Part shown: in pieces, positions 6,769 through 15,188 of the stretch | Layout of the letters: the number at the start of each line of letters is the position of its first letter | How positions within the stretch are numbered: position 1 is the stretch's first letter | DNA from: an uncultured Eubacterium sp. | Lineage (GTDB): Bacteria > Bacillota > Clostridia > Lachnospirales > Lachnospiraceae | Reading direction: 5' to 3' | Length of the DNA: 64,000 nt | Assembly: GCA_910577225.1 (NCBI GenBank) | Contig: CAJTMV010000008.1 | Location: 61,288-125,287, forward strand | The notes under the pieces: model-generated | Seen by the model: only the letters and a program-made list of their open reading frames with translations | The model's database searches: none | What the model was told of the DNA's origin: nothing | Position numbers and translations under genes: made by a program

Positions 6769-8916
6769 ATGACATCCGAAGCAATGAAACTATCCGTCGC
6801 GGTTTTAGGAACTTATGCCAGACAGGATCTTATTTATGCCATGAATTCGATTACAAGTCAGGATTATCCGGATCTGGAGCTGCTTATTTCCATGAACGAG
6901 CTGGATCTGCCAGCCTGTGCAGTGATCGATACGCTGAACGCGAACCGGAAAGAGAATCTGAAAAAAGTATGGATCGAAACGGAAAAAAGAACGTATCCGA
7001 TGCGGCATCATCTGAAAAAGATCAGCAGTCAGATGCAGGGAGAGTGGCTGCTCTGTCTGTGGAACGGATCCGCTTTGTATGCGTCGGACTCTTTGAGCCG
7101 ATGTGTGAAGGGTGCGGACAGCGGCAGTCTGATCATGGGTATTCAGGTGTTGTTTGAAGATGGAAGAGGCTATATTGGCGAGCAGAGCGGAGGCGTTTTG
7201 TTTCCAAAACAATTTGTAAAATCAGCGTCTTTTCGAAATCTGGATTTGGAAAAAGATCTGACGCTTCAGATCGGGAAGATCTTTCGATTTTGTGAAGTGC
7301 CTGTTATTCGCACAAACATCCGTCCGCATCCGCCCTGCCATAAGGAGTATACGCAGACAGTACTGCGGCAGAATCTGAAACGCTGGATGCAGCAGCTGGA
7401 ACAAGGACGGCTGCGGCTGAATGCGCTGGCATATACAAGACTGCTGCGCATGGCGTACGCTTATTTGGAAAGGCATCCGTATCAGGAAAGGAATCGGCAG
7501 AAAGAAACATATCGGGAAGAGAATGATCAGGAAAAGAATGATCAGGAGAACCATCATCAGGAAAAGAATGATCAAAAAACGGAAGAGATTCTTTCGGATA
7601 TGGATGAATGGATACAATACCTGATTGTGAAACAAAAAGGTGGAAAATGGGAAATCAAAGACAGCGATAAGGCGCTGATCTGTCACCTGACGAAGATGAA
7701 GGAGATCGTGCGAAACAAACGTTTTACAAAGATGATTTTGCGAAGGTATATCAAAAAGCTGCCGCATGCGTCGTGTAGACGGGCGGTTATGGTCGTGAGC
7801 GAGTATCATTTGTGGCGTTCCTGTTTTCAGAGCGTATATGACTGTCTGCTTTGTCATAACTATGAGGTTACGATTGTATATGCCGGATTTCAGCACAGTC
7901 AGATTACCATCGATGCAGATCAAATGCTGGAAGCATGGAATCGCAGCGGATATGAATACGTGCACAGCGAAGATTACGATCTGTCCGGACAGAGTCCGGA
8001 TGTGATATTTTTTTGCAAACCATACGATGTAGTGGATGAAAAATGGCGGATTGAGGAAATCGAAAAAATCGTACGTCATATCATCTATATTCCTTATCAT
8101 ATGGCCAGTATGCGCAGCGACCCGGAAAGCATACGGCTGATGTATCAGCTGCCGATGCATTTTCTTGCCTGGAGGCAGCTTGTTTATAATCAGACAGTCG
8201 CAGATCAGATCGACAGACATTCCTATCATCCGGAAAATCAACTGCAGATCGGACATCCGAAATATGATGTAAAAAGAAAAGACTTTACACGCGAGGAAAG
8301 CGATGCATATCATAAAATGAGGGAACTGGCAGATGGAAAAAAGATCGTTTTATGGAACAGTCATTTTGCCATCGATCCTTTGCACGCGGACAGTGTCGGC
8401 ACTTTTTTTACATTTGGAATAGATTTTTTAAAAAGCATTCCAAACGCGCAGGGCTTTTTTGTTATATGGAGGCCGCATCCGCTGTTTTGGGAAAATTTGC
8501 GTGGGGGGGGGTACGAACAGACAGAACAGACGTACCGCTGTATGCAGGATGCCGTAACAGCGAAGAAGTTATATGTCGATCGGGGAGATTCCCAATGGCC
8601 GGCAGTATTTGTGGCGGATATTCTGATTAGCGATGCATCTTCACTGATTGAAAGTTTTATGATGCTTCAAAAACCTGTGATACTGACACAGCGAGTGGAA
8701 AAAGAAACGCATATGGATGCTGTGATACAGAAGGCATCTTCACAAAAGCAGCTTGCACAGGCAATTTCCCATCTGCTGAAAAATGGAGACGAACGGCAGG
8801 AAATTCGGAGGCGGTGGATAAATCGGAACTATTTTCTGCCATCCGGGGGACAATGCGTGGCAGGCAGACTGGCGGAGGAACTGGAAAGAGAACTGTTTCA
8901 GGAGAATGATGGATGA
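6769..8916 (+). CDS. GT2-like domain fused to CDP-glycerol glycerophosphotransferase-type domain
   Basis: A 715-residue protein. Residues 1-200 resemble a GT2 fold but the usual DxD is replaced (L-C-L-W-N-G-S), so this part may be non-catalytic. A linker with repeats (about 245-270) follows. The C-terminal half carries signs of the teichoic-acid glycerophosphotransferase family: G-H-P-K-Y-D-V, W-R-P-H-P-L and D-I-L-I-S-D-A-S-S-L-I-E-S, the nucleotide-binding end. It probably adds polyol-phosphate or another phospho-sugar unit to the glycan. ATG at 6769, 18 bp after the preceding gene. A G9 tract at codon 579 lies between the H-P-L and D-A-S-S motifs, so a slip would remove the active-site end. 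Substrate inferred only. Confidence 0.78.
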   Translation: MTSEAMKLSVAVLGTYARQDLIYAMNSITSQDYPDLELLISMNELDLPACAVIDTLNANRKENLKKVWIETEKRTYPMRHHLKKISSQMQGEWLLCLWNGSALYASDSLSRCVKGADSGSLIMGIQVLFEDGRGYIGEQSGGVLFPKQFVKSASFRNLDLEKDLTLQIGKIFRFCEVPVIRTNIRPHPPCHKEYTQTVLRQNLKRWMQQLEQGRLRLNALAYTRLLRMAYAYLERHPYQERNRQKETYREENDQEKNDQENHHQEKNDQKTEEILSDMDEWIQYLIVKQKGGKWEIKDSDKALICHLTKMKEIVRNKRFTKMILRRYIKKLPHASCRRAVMVVSEYHLWRSCFQSVYDCLLCHNYEVTIVYAGFQHSQITIDADQMLEAWNRSGYEYVHSEDYDLSGQSPDVIFFCKPYDVVDEKWRIEEIEKIVRHIIYIPYHMASMRSDPESIRLMYQLPMHFLAWRQLVYNQTVADQIDRHSYHPENQLQIGHPKYDVKRKDFTREESDAYHKMRELADGKKIVLWNSHFAIDPLHADSVGTFFTFGIDFLKSIPNAQGFFVIWRPHPLFWENLRGGGYEQTEQTYRCMQDAVTAKKLYVDRGDSQWPAVFVADILISDASSLIESFMMLQKPVILTQRVEKETHMDAVIQKASSQKQLAQAISHLLKNGDERQEIRRRWINRNYFLPSGGQCVAGRLAEELERELFQENDG
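7507..7578 (+). repeat. In-frame 15-bp imperfect tandem repeat (Asn-Asp-Gln-Glu-Lys units)
   Basis: Units close to AATGATCAGGAAAAG repeat about four times in the linker between the two domains of the glycosyl/glycerophosphotransferase fusion. The unit is a multiple of three, so copy change would alter linker length and not reading frame. Confidence 0.75.
8503..8511 (+). repeat. G9 homopolymer in glycerophosphotransferase-type gene
   Basis: Nine G encode three glycines in the present frame (Arg-Gly-Gly-Gly-Tyr). With eight G, translation ends at TAA (8563-8565), about 18 codons on. Confidence 0.95.
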
Positions 8917-9005
8917 AAAATCTTTCTGATGAATGGAAAAGAAAATGATGAAAAAACAGCGGTTTCTGACAACTGTGGCAAAGAAACGAAAGAAAAAGTC
9001 TGCAG

Positions 9006-9033
9006 TTGAAGATCTGCAAAAATCTGCTATAAT
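9006..9033 (+). promoter_or_regulatory. Sigma-A type promoter of the Rpn-family gene
   Basis: TTGAAG (9006-9011), 16-nt spacer, TATAAT (9028-9033), 29 bp before the start codon. It separates this gene from the glycan genes. Confidence 0.6.
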
Positions 9034-9062
9034 GGAAACAGATAAAAGGCAGGTGGGGATGT

Positions 9063-10043
9063 ATGGCAAATCAGAGAAAGGTAAAGACGGATGTTATCCT
9101 AAAAGAGTTCTGGAGGCAGAACGACCGGTTTGCAGATCTGTTTAACGCGGTGGTTTTTCAGGGAAAACAGGTGTTAAGGCCGGAAGATTTACATGAAATG
9201 GATACGGACATGTCCGGAATTATCCGTTTTCGGAATTATGAGGAGTCACTGGTGCGGACGCGGGATGTGGTAAAAAAGACGGCGTACGGCGTGGGGTTTG
9301 CCGTGCTGGGCATCGAATCGCAGCAAAAGATTCATTACGCAATGCCGCTGCGGACCATGCTGTATGACGCAATGGGGTATTTAAAGGAATATCAGGAACT
9401 TGTCCATTCCCGTAAGGAAGAAAGAAAAAACAAGGCGGGGGACGAATTTTTGTCCGGAATGCGAAAGGAGGACCGGCTTCATCCGATTATATCCATCGTG
9501 ATCTATTATGGAGAAAAGGACTGGGACGGGCCGACGGGTCTGAAAGACATGATTGTGGAGATGCCGGAGGAGATCGGAAGTATATTTTCGGATTACCGGA
9601 TGAATCTTGTACAGGTACGCAGCAGCGACGGATACAGGTTTCATAACGAGGATGTACGGACCGTGTTTGAGATAGCCAGGGAATTGTTTCGCGGAGATTT
9701 TGAAAAGATTGCGGCGCGTTATAAAGACAGGGAAATAAAAACCGAACTGATGACGGTGATAGGAAAGATTACGGAATCGGCGGATTTGGTGAAACTGGCA
9801 GGGGAAAGAGAGGCGACGGTGAATATGTGTACTGCTTTGGAAAGATTAAAAAATGAAGGACGACAGGAAGGACGACAGGAAGGACGACAGGAAGGGCGAC
9901 AGGAAGGATATCAGGAAAAGGAACGGGAACTGATCCTTGCATGGACGAAAGAGGGATATTCCACAGAGATGATTGCCAGACTTCTGAAAAGGCCGGAAGA
10001 ATTTGTCCGCGAGATCCAGAAGGACTGTGAAATACTGGCATAG
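9063..10043 (+). CDS. Rpn family recombination-promoting nuclease / PD-(D/E)XK transposase-like protein
   Basis: A 326-residue protein of the Rpn/transposase_31-like group common in Lachnospiraceae. Recognition rests on the N-terminal F-x-x-x-x-x-N-A-V-F pattern, the H-P-I-I-S-I-V-I-Y-Y-G strand characteristic of the family near residue 145, and a C-terminal charged tail with E-G-R-Q-E-G-R-Q repeats (about 265-280). Rpn proteins are DNA endonucleases of the PD-(D/E)XK fold proposed to stimulate recombination and act in phage defence. ATG at 9063 after AGGTGGGGA. It has its own promoter and terminator, so it is a single-gene unit inserted between the glycan locus and thiD. Active-site residues were not mapped with certainty. 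Confidence 0.8.
   Translation: MANQRKVKTDVILKEFWRQNDRFADLFNAVVFQGKQVLRPEDLHEMDTDMSGIIRFRNYEESLVRTRDVVKKTAYGVGFAVLGIESQQKIHYAMPLRTMLYDAMGYLKEYQELVHSRKEERKNKAGDEFLSGMRKEDRLHPIISIVIYYGEKDWDGPTGLKDMIVEMPEEIGSIFSDYRMNLVQVRSSDGYRFHNEDVRTVFEIARELFRGDFEKIAARYKDREIKTELMTVIGKITESADLVKLAGEREATVNMCTALERLKNEGRQEGRQEGRQEGRQEGYQEKERELILAWTKEGYSTEMIARLLKRPEEFVREIQKDCEILA
9861..9908 (+). repeat. 12-bp tandem repeat (x4) in Rpn gene tail
   Basis: Four copies of CGACAGGAAGGA (last copies differ by one base), coding Gly-Arg-Gln-Glu units. The period is a multiple of three, so copy-number change keeps the frame. Such Q-E-G-R tails are usual in this family. Confidence 0.9.
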
Positions 10044-10125
10044 CTTTCGCAAAATTTGTGCAAATAGTAACGCTATACGTAAATATAAGGCTGCAGATAC
10101 AGCTGACGCAGTCCCTCACAGGCAG

Positions 10126-10153
10126 AGAATCCGGCATGGCCGGATTCTTTTTT
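10126..10153 (+). terminator. Rho-independent terminator after Rpn gene
   Basis: Perfect 10-bp stem AGAATCCGGC / GCCGGATTCT with a 3-nt ATG loop followed by a T run, 83 bp after the stop codon. Confidence 0.9.
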
Positions 10154-10156
10154 ATA

Positions 10157-10186
10157 TTGCAGTCGGATACCATATTGTGCTATAAT
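10157..10186 (+). promoter_or_regulatory. Sigma-A type promoter for thiD-pyk
   Basis: TTGCAG (10157-10162), 18-nt spacer, TATAAT (10181-10186), just after the upstream terminator and 50 bp before thiD. Confidence 0.6.
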
Positions 10187-10236
10187 AACTAAGAAAATTT
10201 TTATGTCAACGGAAGATACAGCAGAAAGCAGGAAAT

Positions 10237-11022
10237 ATGAATCCAATTTTAACAATTGCAGGGAGCGATTGTAGCGGTGGGGCCGGTATACAGGCAGATC
10301 TTAAGACATTTATGGCGCATGGCGCGTATGGCATGAGCGTGATTACCGCGCTGACAGCACAAAATACAACAGGCGTTTATGCGGTAAAGCCGACAGAGCC
10401 GGAGCTGATCGGGGCACAGCTGGACGCTGTTTTTACAGATATTTTTCCGGGTGCGGTGAAGATCGGCATGGTTGCAGATGATGCCGCTGTACGGGTAATT
10501 TGTGACAGACTTGGAAGGTATCGGGCCAGAAATCTGGTGATCGATACAGTGCTTGTCTCTACAAGCGGTACGGCTCTGATGTCGCAAAAAGCGCTGTGTC
10601 TGGCGCAGGAGGAGTTGTTTTCCATGGCATCCGTGTTAACGCCAAACCTTCCGGAAGCGGAAATACTGTCTGGTGTCCGGATCACAGACGGCGCGTCCAT
10701 GCAGGAAGCTGCAACGATTATGTATGAAAAATATGGATGTGCGGTATTGTGTAAAGGCGGCCATCTGACCGCTTCTGCGGATGATCTTTTGTATGATGGC
10801 AGACAGTTTCACTGGATGAGATCCGGGCGAATTGACAATCCGAATACACATGGGACAGGCTGTACGCTGTCTTCTGCCATTGCCTGCCATCTTGCAGACG
10901 GGATGGCGATCCCACAGGCGGTGCAAAAAGCAAAAGAATATATTACAGGCGCGATTGCTGCCGGACTGGATTTGGGAAACGGAAACGGGCCATTGAATCA
11001 TATATTTTTAAATAAATCATAA
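10237..11022 (+). CDS. thiD: Hydroxymethylpyrimidine/phosphomethylpyrimidine (pyridoxamine-type) kinase
   Basis: A 261-residue ribokinase-like kinase. The N-terminal signature I-A-G-S-D-C-S-G-G-A-G-I-Q-A-D is the HMP-P kinase family hallmark, and the C-terminal anion-hole motif is H-G-T-G-C-T (about 205-210). Full family length. It phosphorylates HMP/HMP-P in thiamine synthesis or pyridoxal-type substrates in B6 salvage; the two activities are hard to separate by sequence, so pdxK-type naming is possible. The Cys in the S-D-x-S-G region is seen in bifunctional clostridial ThiD/PdxK proteins. The gene is 22 bp upstream of pyk and probably co-transcribed with it. Confidence 0.88.
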   Translation: MNPILTIAGSDCSGGAGIQADLKTFMAHGAYGMSVITALTAQNTTGVYAVKPTEPELIGAQLDAVFTDIFPGAVKIGMVADDAAVRVICDRLGRYRARNLVIDTVLVSTSGTALMSQKALCLAQEELFSMASVLTPNLPEAEILSGVRITDGASMQEAATIMYEKYGCAVLCKGGHLTASADDLLYDGRQFHWMRSGRIDNPNTHGTGCTLSSAIACHLADGMAIPQAVQKAKEYITGAIAAGLDLGNGNGPLNHIFLNKS

Positions 11023-11044
11023 TTATAAATGAGGAGGAGTTATC

Positions 11045-12487
11045 ATGACTAAAACAAAAATCATTTGTACGCTGGGACCGGCAACCGATCAGCCGGGCGT
11101 TTTGGACGCACTGATTCAGGAAGGAATGAGTGTCGCGCGATTTAATTTTTCTCATGGAACTTATGAAGAGCATGAAAAGCGTCTGAACGAGCTGCGGGAA
11201 GCACGTACAAGATTTCAGAAACCGATTGCTGCGCTGCTGGATACGAAAGGGCCGGAGATTCGGGTAAAAACGTTTAAAAACGGAAAAGTGGAGCTGCAGC
11301 CGGATCAGTTGTTTCGGTTATGTTCCGGTGAAGTGGAAGGAAATGAGGAACAGGTGTCCATTACCTGTCCGGATTTGTACAAAGATGTTTCCGTTGGAAA
11401 ACGGATTTTATTAGACGACGGTTTAATTGCCATGCAGGTAGAGCAGATTCAGGGCAAAGATATTATTTGTCGTGTCGTAAATGGCGGCGTCGTATCCGAT
11501 AAAAAAGGCGTCAATATCCCGGATGTACATTTATCTCTTCCTTATATCAGCGATAAGGACAAAGAAGATATTTTATTTGGCATTGAGAAAGATTTTGATT
11601 TTGTGGCGGCTTCTTTTGTGCGCCGGGCAGAGGATGTACTTCAGGTTCGTAAAATATTAAACGATAACGGCGGAAAAAATATAGAAATTATATCTAAAAT
11701 AGAGAATAGAGAAGGCGTGGATAATATTGATGAAATTATTGCGGCTTCAGAAGGCATTATGATTGCGCGCGGGGACATGGGCGTGGAAATCGCGAGCGAG
11801 GAAGTGCCTGTCATTCAGAAAATGATTATTAAAAAAGTATATGAGGCAGGCAAGAAAGTAATTACAGCAACGCAGATGCTGGATTCCATGATGAAAAATC
11901 CAAGACCGACCAGAGCAGAGACTACGGATGTGGCGAACGCGATTTACGATGGAACGAGTGCCATTATGCTTTCTGGCGAGACGGCGGCAGGAAAATATCC
12001 GGTAGAATCGTTGCAGACCATGGTACGTATCGCGACGCGCACGGAACAGGATATCGATTACCGCAAACGTTTCTTTGGATACGATCATAAAGCAAGTACG
12101 AATATTACGGACGCGATTTGTCATGCAACCTGTACGACTGCGCACGACCTGAACGCGAGCGGGATTCTGACAGTAACGAAGACCGGAACCTCGGCACGTA
12201 TGATCTCCCGTTATCGCCCGGGATGTCAGATTATTGGCTGTACGATGGATGAAAAGGTCGGCAGACAGCTGAATCTTTCCTGGGGTGTGCGTCCGCTTCT
12301 GATTATGGAAGAATCCGATGTGATCGAATTATTTAATCATTCTGTAAGTAATGCCAGAGATTACGGTTTCTTAAAACCCGGCGAGCTTGTAGTCATTACA
12401 TCGGGAGTTCCGCTCGGTATGGCAGGCACAACGAATATGATTAAAGTCCAGACCGTGGAGGAACCAAGAAAAATTGCTACCTGGTAA
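11045..12487 (+). CDS. pyk: Pyruvate kinase
   Basis: A 480-residue enzyme converting phosphoenolpyruvate + ADP to pyruvate + ATP in glycolysis. Visible landmarks are the N-terminal I-I-C-T-L-G-P-A-T, the A-L-L-D-T-K-G-P-E-I-R substrate loop, the active-site signature I-S-K-I-E-N-R-E-G (catalytic Lys), A-R-G-D-M-G-V-E and T-A-T-Q-M-L-D-S-M. The C-terminal regulatory domain is present, but the extra PEP-utiliser domain of Bacillus/Geobacillus enzymes is absent. The ATG at 11045 follows GAGGAGG. Codon choice differs slightly from the glycan genes (more AT-rich third positions), fitting high expression. Confidence 0.97.
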   Translation: MTKTKIICTLGPATDQPGVLDALIQEGMSVARFNFSHGTYEEHEKRLNELREARTRFQKPIAALLDTKGPEIRVKTFKNGKVELQPDQLFRLCSGEVEGNEEQVSITCPDLYKDVSVGKRILLDDGLIAMQVEQIQGKDIICRVVNGGVVSDKKGVNIPDVHLSLPYISDKDKEDILFGIEKDFDFVAASFVRRAEDVLQVRKILNDNGGKNIEIISKIENREGVDNIDEIIAASEGIMIARGDMGVEIASEEVPVIQKMIIKKVYEAGKKVITATQMLDSMMKNPRPTRAETTDVANAIYDGTSAIMLSGETAAGKYPVESLQTMVRIATRTEQDIDYRKRFFGYDHKASTNITDAICHATCTTAHDLNASGILTVTKTGTSARMISRYRPGCQIIGCTMDEKVGRQLNLSWGVRPLLIMEESDVIELFNHSVSNARDYGFLKPGELVVITSGVPLGMAGTTNMIKVQTVEEPRKIATW

Positions 12488-12597
12488 GACTGTCACAACA
12501 AAAGCGAATCTCTGCTACAAAAATTGAAACAGATATCTGATCGATCATGGGAACCGTCTCATAGATACTGCATAAAATAAATTGGAGGTGCAGTTAT

Positions 12598-13473
12598 ATG
12601 GGACGTTTTCTTATATTAGGGAAGGAAGAACGCCAGAAGTATTTATTTCAGATGCTCTGCAGCAGGGGGCAGACGGTGACTTACTGCGATTCCTGGCTGG
12701 ACGGCGGATATGATGCCGTGATGCTGCCGGTGGCGGGGAGTGCAGAATATCTGGAACAGATTGCGGATCATCTGCAGGCTGGAGAATATGTATTCGGCTG
12801 TAATTTCCCGCAGGAGATCACAGAACGAAAGCGCAGAGAAGGTATCTTTTTTGTAGACTATATGAAAGAAGAAGGCGCTGCCTATACGAATGCGGCGGTA
12901 ACTGCAGAGGGTGCGATTGCAGAAGCGATTCTTGGCGGAACAGAAGTGTTGTTTCAAAAACCGATGCTTGTAATGGGATACGGCAGGTGCGGACAAATGC
13001 TGGCGCAGCGGCTGCGGGCACTGGGAGGAAAGGTAACCGTATATGAAAAGGATCCGGAAAAACTGGCCATTGCACAAGCCTGTGGTTTTGATACGGCAGA
13101 AGCAGAGGATGAAATGGTCTCCTACGAACCAGGCGCGGTTACGATCGCAAACTGTTCCCTGGATACAGAGAATCGTGCGGCAGCAAACAGACTGGATGCA
13201 CAGTTCTGGAGCCGGTTTGTATATGTTTTTAATACGATACCGGCGCGGGTGCTTGGAGAGGAGCGGCTGTCGTATATTCGACACGATGCGGTTTTAATCG
13301 ATCTTGCGTCTGCGCCCGGCGGACTGGACTATGCCTACTGTGCGCAAAAAGGACTGAATGCCAAACTTTGTGGAGGTCTGCCGGCAAAATACGCCCCGAA
13401 ATCTGCTGCGGAACTATTGCTGCGGGTAATTGAATCTTATTTAAATTTATCTGAAAGAGGTGACGTCCTATGA
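12598..13473 (+). CDS. dpaA: Dipicolinate synthase subunit A
   Basis: A 291-residue protein with a Rossmann core: G-Y-G-R-C-G near residues 124-129 and a downstream dinucleotide-binding acidic residue (V-Y-E-K-D). The order of motifs and the overlap with dpaB identify SpoVFA/DpaA. Together with DpaB it oxidises dihydrodipicolinate to dipicolinic acid in the mother cell, for loading into the spore core. The ATG at 12598 follows TTGGAGGTG. The stop overlaps the next start (ATGA). Presence of dpaAB supports a spore-forming host. Many clostridia lack this pair and use an electron-transfer flavoprotein, so its presence is mildly informative. Confidence 0.92.
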   Translation: MGRFLILGKEERQKYLFQMLCSRGQTVTYCDSWLDGGYDAVMLPVAGSAEYLEQIADHLQAGEYVFGCNFPQEITERKRREGIFFVDYMKEEGAAYTNAAVTAEGAIAEAILGGTEVLFQKPMLVMGYGRCGQMLAQRLRALGGKVTVYEKDPEKLAIAQACGFDTAEAEDEMVSYEPGAVTIANCSLDTENRAAANRLDAQFWSRFVYVFNTIPARVLGEERLSYIRHDAVLIDLASAPGGLDYAYCAQKGLNAKLCGGLPAKYAPKSAAELLLRVIESYLNLSERGDVL

Positions 13474-14108
13474 CGCAGGAGCAGAAGCTGACAGTGGGCC
13501 TTGGATTCACGGGCTCTTTTTGTACATTTGCGAAAATAAAGGAAGTAACCGCACAGCTTGCCAGTCAGAAGATACGTATCGTTCCGGTTTATTCTTTTCA
13601 TGTACAGAATATGGATACAAGATTTGGCACGGCGGAAGAGTTTCGTAAAGACATAGAGAAGATTACTGGTGAAAAGGGACTGTGTACAATCCAGGAAGCA
13701 GAACCCATCGGGCCTTCCGGGTATCTGGATGCGCTGATTATCGCGCCATGTACCGGAAACACAATGGCAAAGCTATGCGCGGGCATAACGGATTCTCCGG
13801 TGCTGATGGCAGCAAAGGCACATCTTAGAAATGAAAAACCTCTGATTCTTTCAATTTCCACAAATGATGCACTTGGGATAAACTTCAAAAATATTGGTAT
13901 GCTGATGAATATGAAGCATGTATATTTCGTACCTTTTGGTCAGGATAATTATGAAAAGAAAACAAACTCTATGATTGCCCATACGGATCTGATCGGAGAG
14001 ACTTTAAAAGCAGCGCTGCAGGGAAAGCAGCTTCAGCCGGTGATTATGGGACCGCAGCCGGAGATGGGGAAATGCGGGCAGGCTGCAGGACGGGGCTGTG
14101 AAAAGTGA
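13470..14108 (+). CDS. dpaB: Dipicolinate synthase subunit B (flavoprotein)
   Basis: A 212-residue flavoprotein-fold protein (homologous to the FMN-binding Dfp/UbiX superfamily): the N-terminal G-L-G-F-T-G-S-F-C-T-F, I-A-P-C-T-G-N-T-M-A-K-L near 91-102, and P-F-G-Q-D-N-Y near 155. It partners DpaA to make dipicolinate during sporulation. It starts at ATG 13470 inside the dpaA stop (4-bp overlap) with AGAGGTGA just upstream, indicating translational coupling. The last ~15 residues are Gly/Cys-rich and longer than typical. The sequence after it is degenerate, so the operon ends here. Confidence 0.92.
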   Translation: MTQEQKLTVGLGFTGSFCTFAKIKEVTAQLASQKIRIVPVYSFHVQNMDTRFGTAEEFRKDIEKITGEKGLCTIQEAEPIGPSGYLDALIIAPCTGNTMAKLCAGITDSPVLMAAKAHLRNEKPLILSISTNDALGINFKNIGMLMNMKHVYFVPFGQDNYEKKTNSMIAHTDLIGETLKAALQGKQLQPVIMGPQPEMGKCGQAAGRGCEK

Positions 14109-14536
14109 TTAAATGCGAGTTCGGGGGAATCAGATGGTGATAAATTAGACTGTGTGCGGCGGTTTAGGTGGCTGCGCGGACGTGTGCATGACAGCCGGAA
14201 GGGGACCTGGAGCGGGCAGCATGGGACTGAGCGGACAAGGGCAACGCTGCGGTGAACTAATCGCTAACTACGACTAAGACATTCGGCGTGTGGGCCTCAT
14301 GTCTAAGTCTGCGTAAGCGCTGGATTTCACCTCCGCTAAAAGCGCCCTTTGGATGTCCTTTCAGTCCCCTGCCGCCGGTTCCCGGTTCCTGCCAGCGGTC
14401 ACGGACACTGTTTTTCGAAGAGCTTTTGACGATGCCTGACTCGCAGATGGAAACTCTGTCGGGAGAAATACCCTGAAAGGACAGGAAAAGAAGATTTTCA
14501 CGGAGGTGAAATCTGATACTTGCGGACAAAAACTCT
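14109..14536. other. Non-coding segment with unusual base composition, possible RNA-element remnant
   Basis: About 430 bp without a plausible gene. It is G+C-richer and more purine-structured than neighbours. It begins near 14150 with a GTGTGCGGC-type sequence reminiscent of a group II intron 5' end and contains a hairpin around 14279-14304 (ACAT/ATGT-type stem). No intron domain V or reverse transcriptase was found. It directly precedes a decayed ABC transporter, so it may be debris of a mobile element. Low confidence. Confidence 0.3.
14323..14513. repeat. Perfect 13-bp inverted repeat, 165-bp spacing
   Basis: GATTTCACCTCCG at 14323-14335 and its exact reverse complement at 14501-14513. The right copy contains a Shine-Dalgarno-like GGAGGTG. 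This could be the ends of a small non-autonomous element or a base-pairing element in an RNA. Confidence 0.6.
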
Positions 14537-15032
14537 GCTTATCCGACTTCCGGTACGGTAACAGTTGCCGGCAAAGAAATCTTTCTTCTAAACGAAACGG
14601 AACTGACAATTTTCCGATATGATTCGTGTGATCTCTACGATCGGCCTTTCGCTATCTGTCGTTATCGCGCTGATTGGCGTGTTAAACTTTGTTAACGCTG
14701 TATTTACAAGTATTGTTTCCCGAAAACGTGAATTTGCCATGCTACAGAGCATCGGCATGACAACCGGACAGCTTAAACGTGTCATTATCTGCGAAGGGAT
14801 TAGTTATATTGCAGCCCCAGGCGTTTTCAGTCTGTTTGTTGAAACCATACTGTCCTATGCCGTACTGCATTCGCTGAATAACGTTCTTATGTTTTTTGAA
14901 TATCGTTTTCAGGCTGCATCTTATTTTATCATGCTGCCGGTTTTGCTGGTCATCGCCATCATCACCCCCGTCGTTTCTTTCCGTCAGCTGCGGAAAGAAA
15001 GCATGGCAGAACGGCTGCGGCATACAGAATAA
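14537..15032 (+). pseudogene. Decayed ABC transporter: ATPase fragment joined to FtsX-type permease C-terminus
   Basis: Residues encoded from 14537 (P-T-S-G-T-V-T-V-A-G-K-E-I, then N-E-T-E-L-T-I-F-R) match the segment between Walker A and the Q-loop of a MacB/LolD-type ATPase. Immediately afterwards, from 14619, the frame reads as the last ~137 residues of an FtsX-like permease (three to four membrane segments, with K-R-E-F-A-M-L-Q-S-I-G-M as the conserved coupling region). The rest of both genes is absent, so a deletion fused the two. The 14619-15032 part is an open frame of 137 codons but lacks most of a transporter. Probably non-functional. Confidence 0.8.
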
Positions 15033-15097
15033 CGTATTTATATATCAGCCGTAAAGCAATGAACTAAATTCTCTTTACAAAAACCTTTCAAAACAGG

Positions 15098-15125
15098 TTG
15101 ACATTTGTAGAATCAGAAGTATAAT
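15098..15125 (+). promoter_or_regulatory. Strong sigma-A promoter of the peptide-maturation operon
   Basis: TTGACA (15098-15103), 16-nt spacer, TATAAT (15120-15125): both hexamers are perfect consensus. It lies 63 bp before the first gene of the cluster. Confidence 0.85.
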
Positions 15126-15188
15126 ATAACTACAAAAGCAATATAGCTAAATGTATCATTCAAAAGGTTGAGAGGATAAACTGGAAAA

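Noticed and set aside
7222..8313. 363-codon open frame on the minus strand
   Set aside because: It lies wholly inside the glycosyl/glycerophosphotransferase gene, has no ribosome site and shows Phe/Ile-rich shadow composition.
9861..9908. CRISPR-like short repeats
   Set aside because: The units are 12 bp without spacers and encode the repeated tail of the Rpn-type protein.
12553..12579. Possible sigma-K promoter (ACC, then CATAAAATA) before dpaA
   Set aside because: The transcription start would fall inside the dpaA Shine-Dalgarno, leaving no ribosome site.
14109..14290. Group II intron
   Set aside because: Only a suggestive 5' sequence is present; no domain V and no reverse transcriptase, so it was listed only as a possible remnant.
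14257..14529. Minus-strand 90-codon frame in the non-coding tract
   Set aside because: Arg/Gly-rich translation typical of structured RNA or random GC-rich sequence; no start signal.
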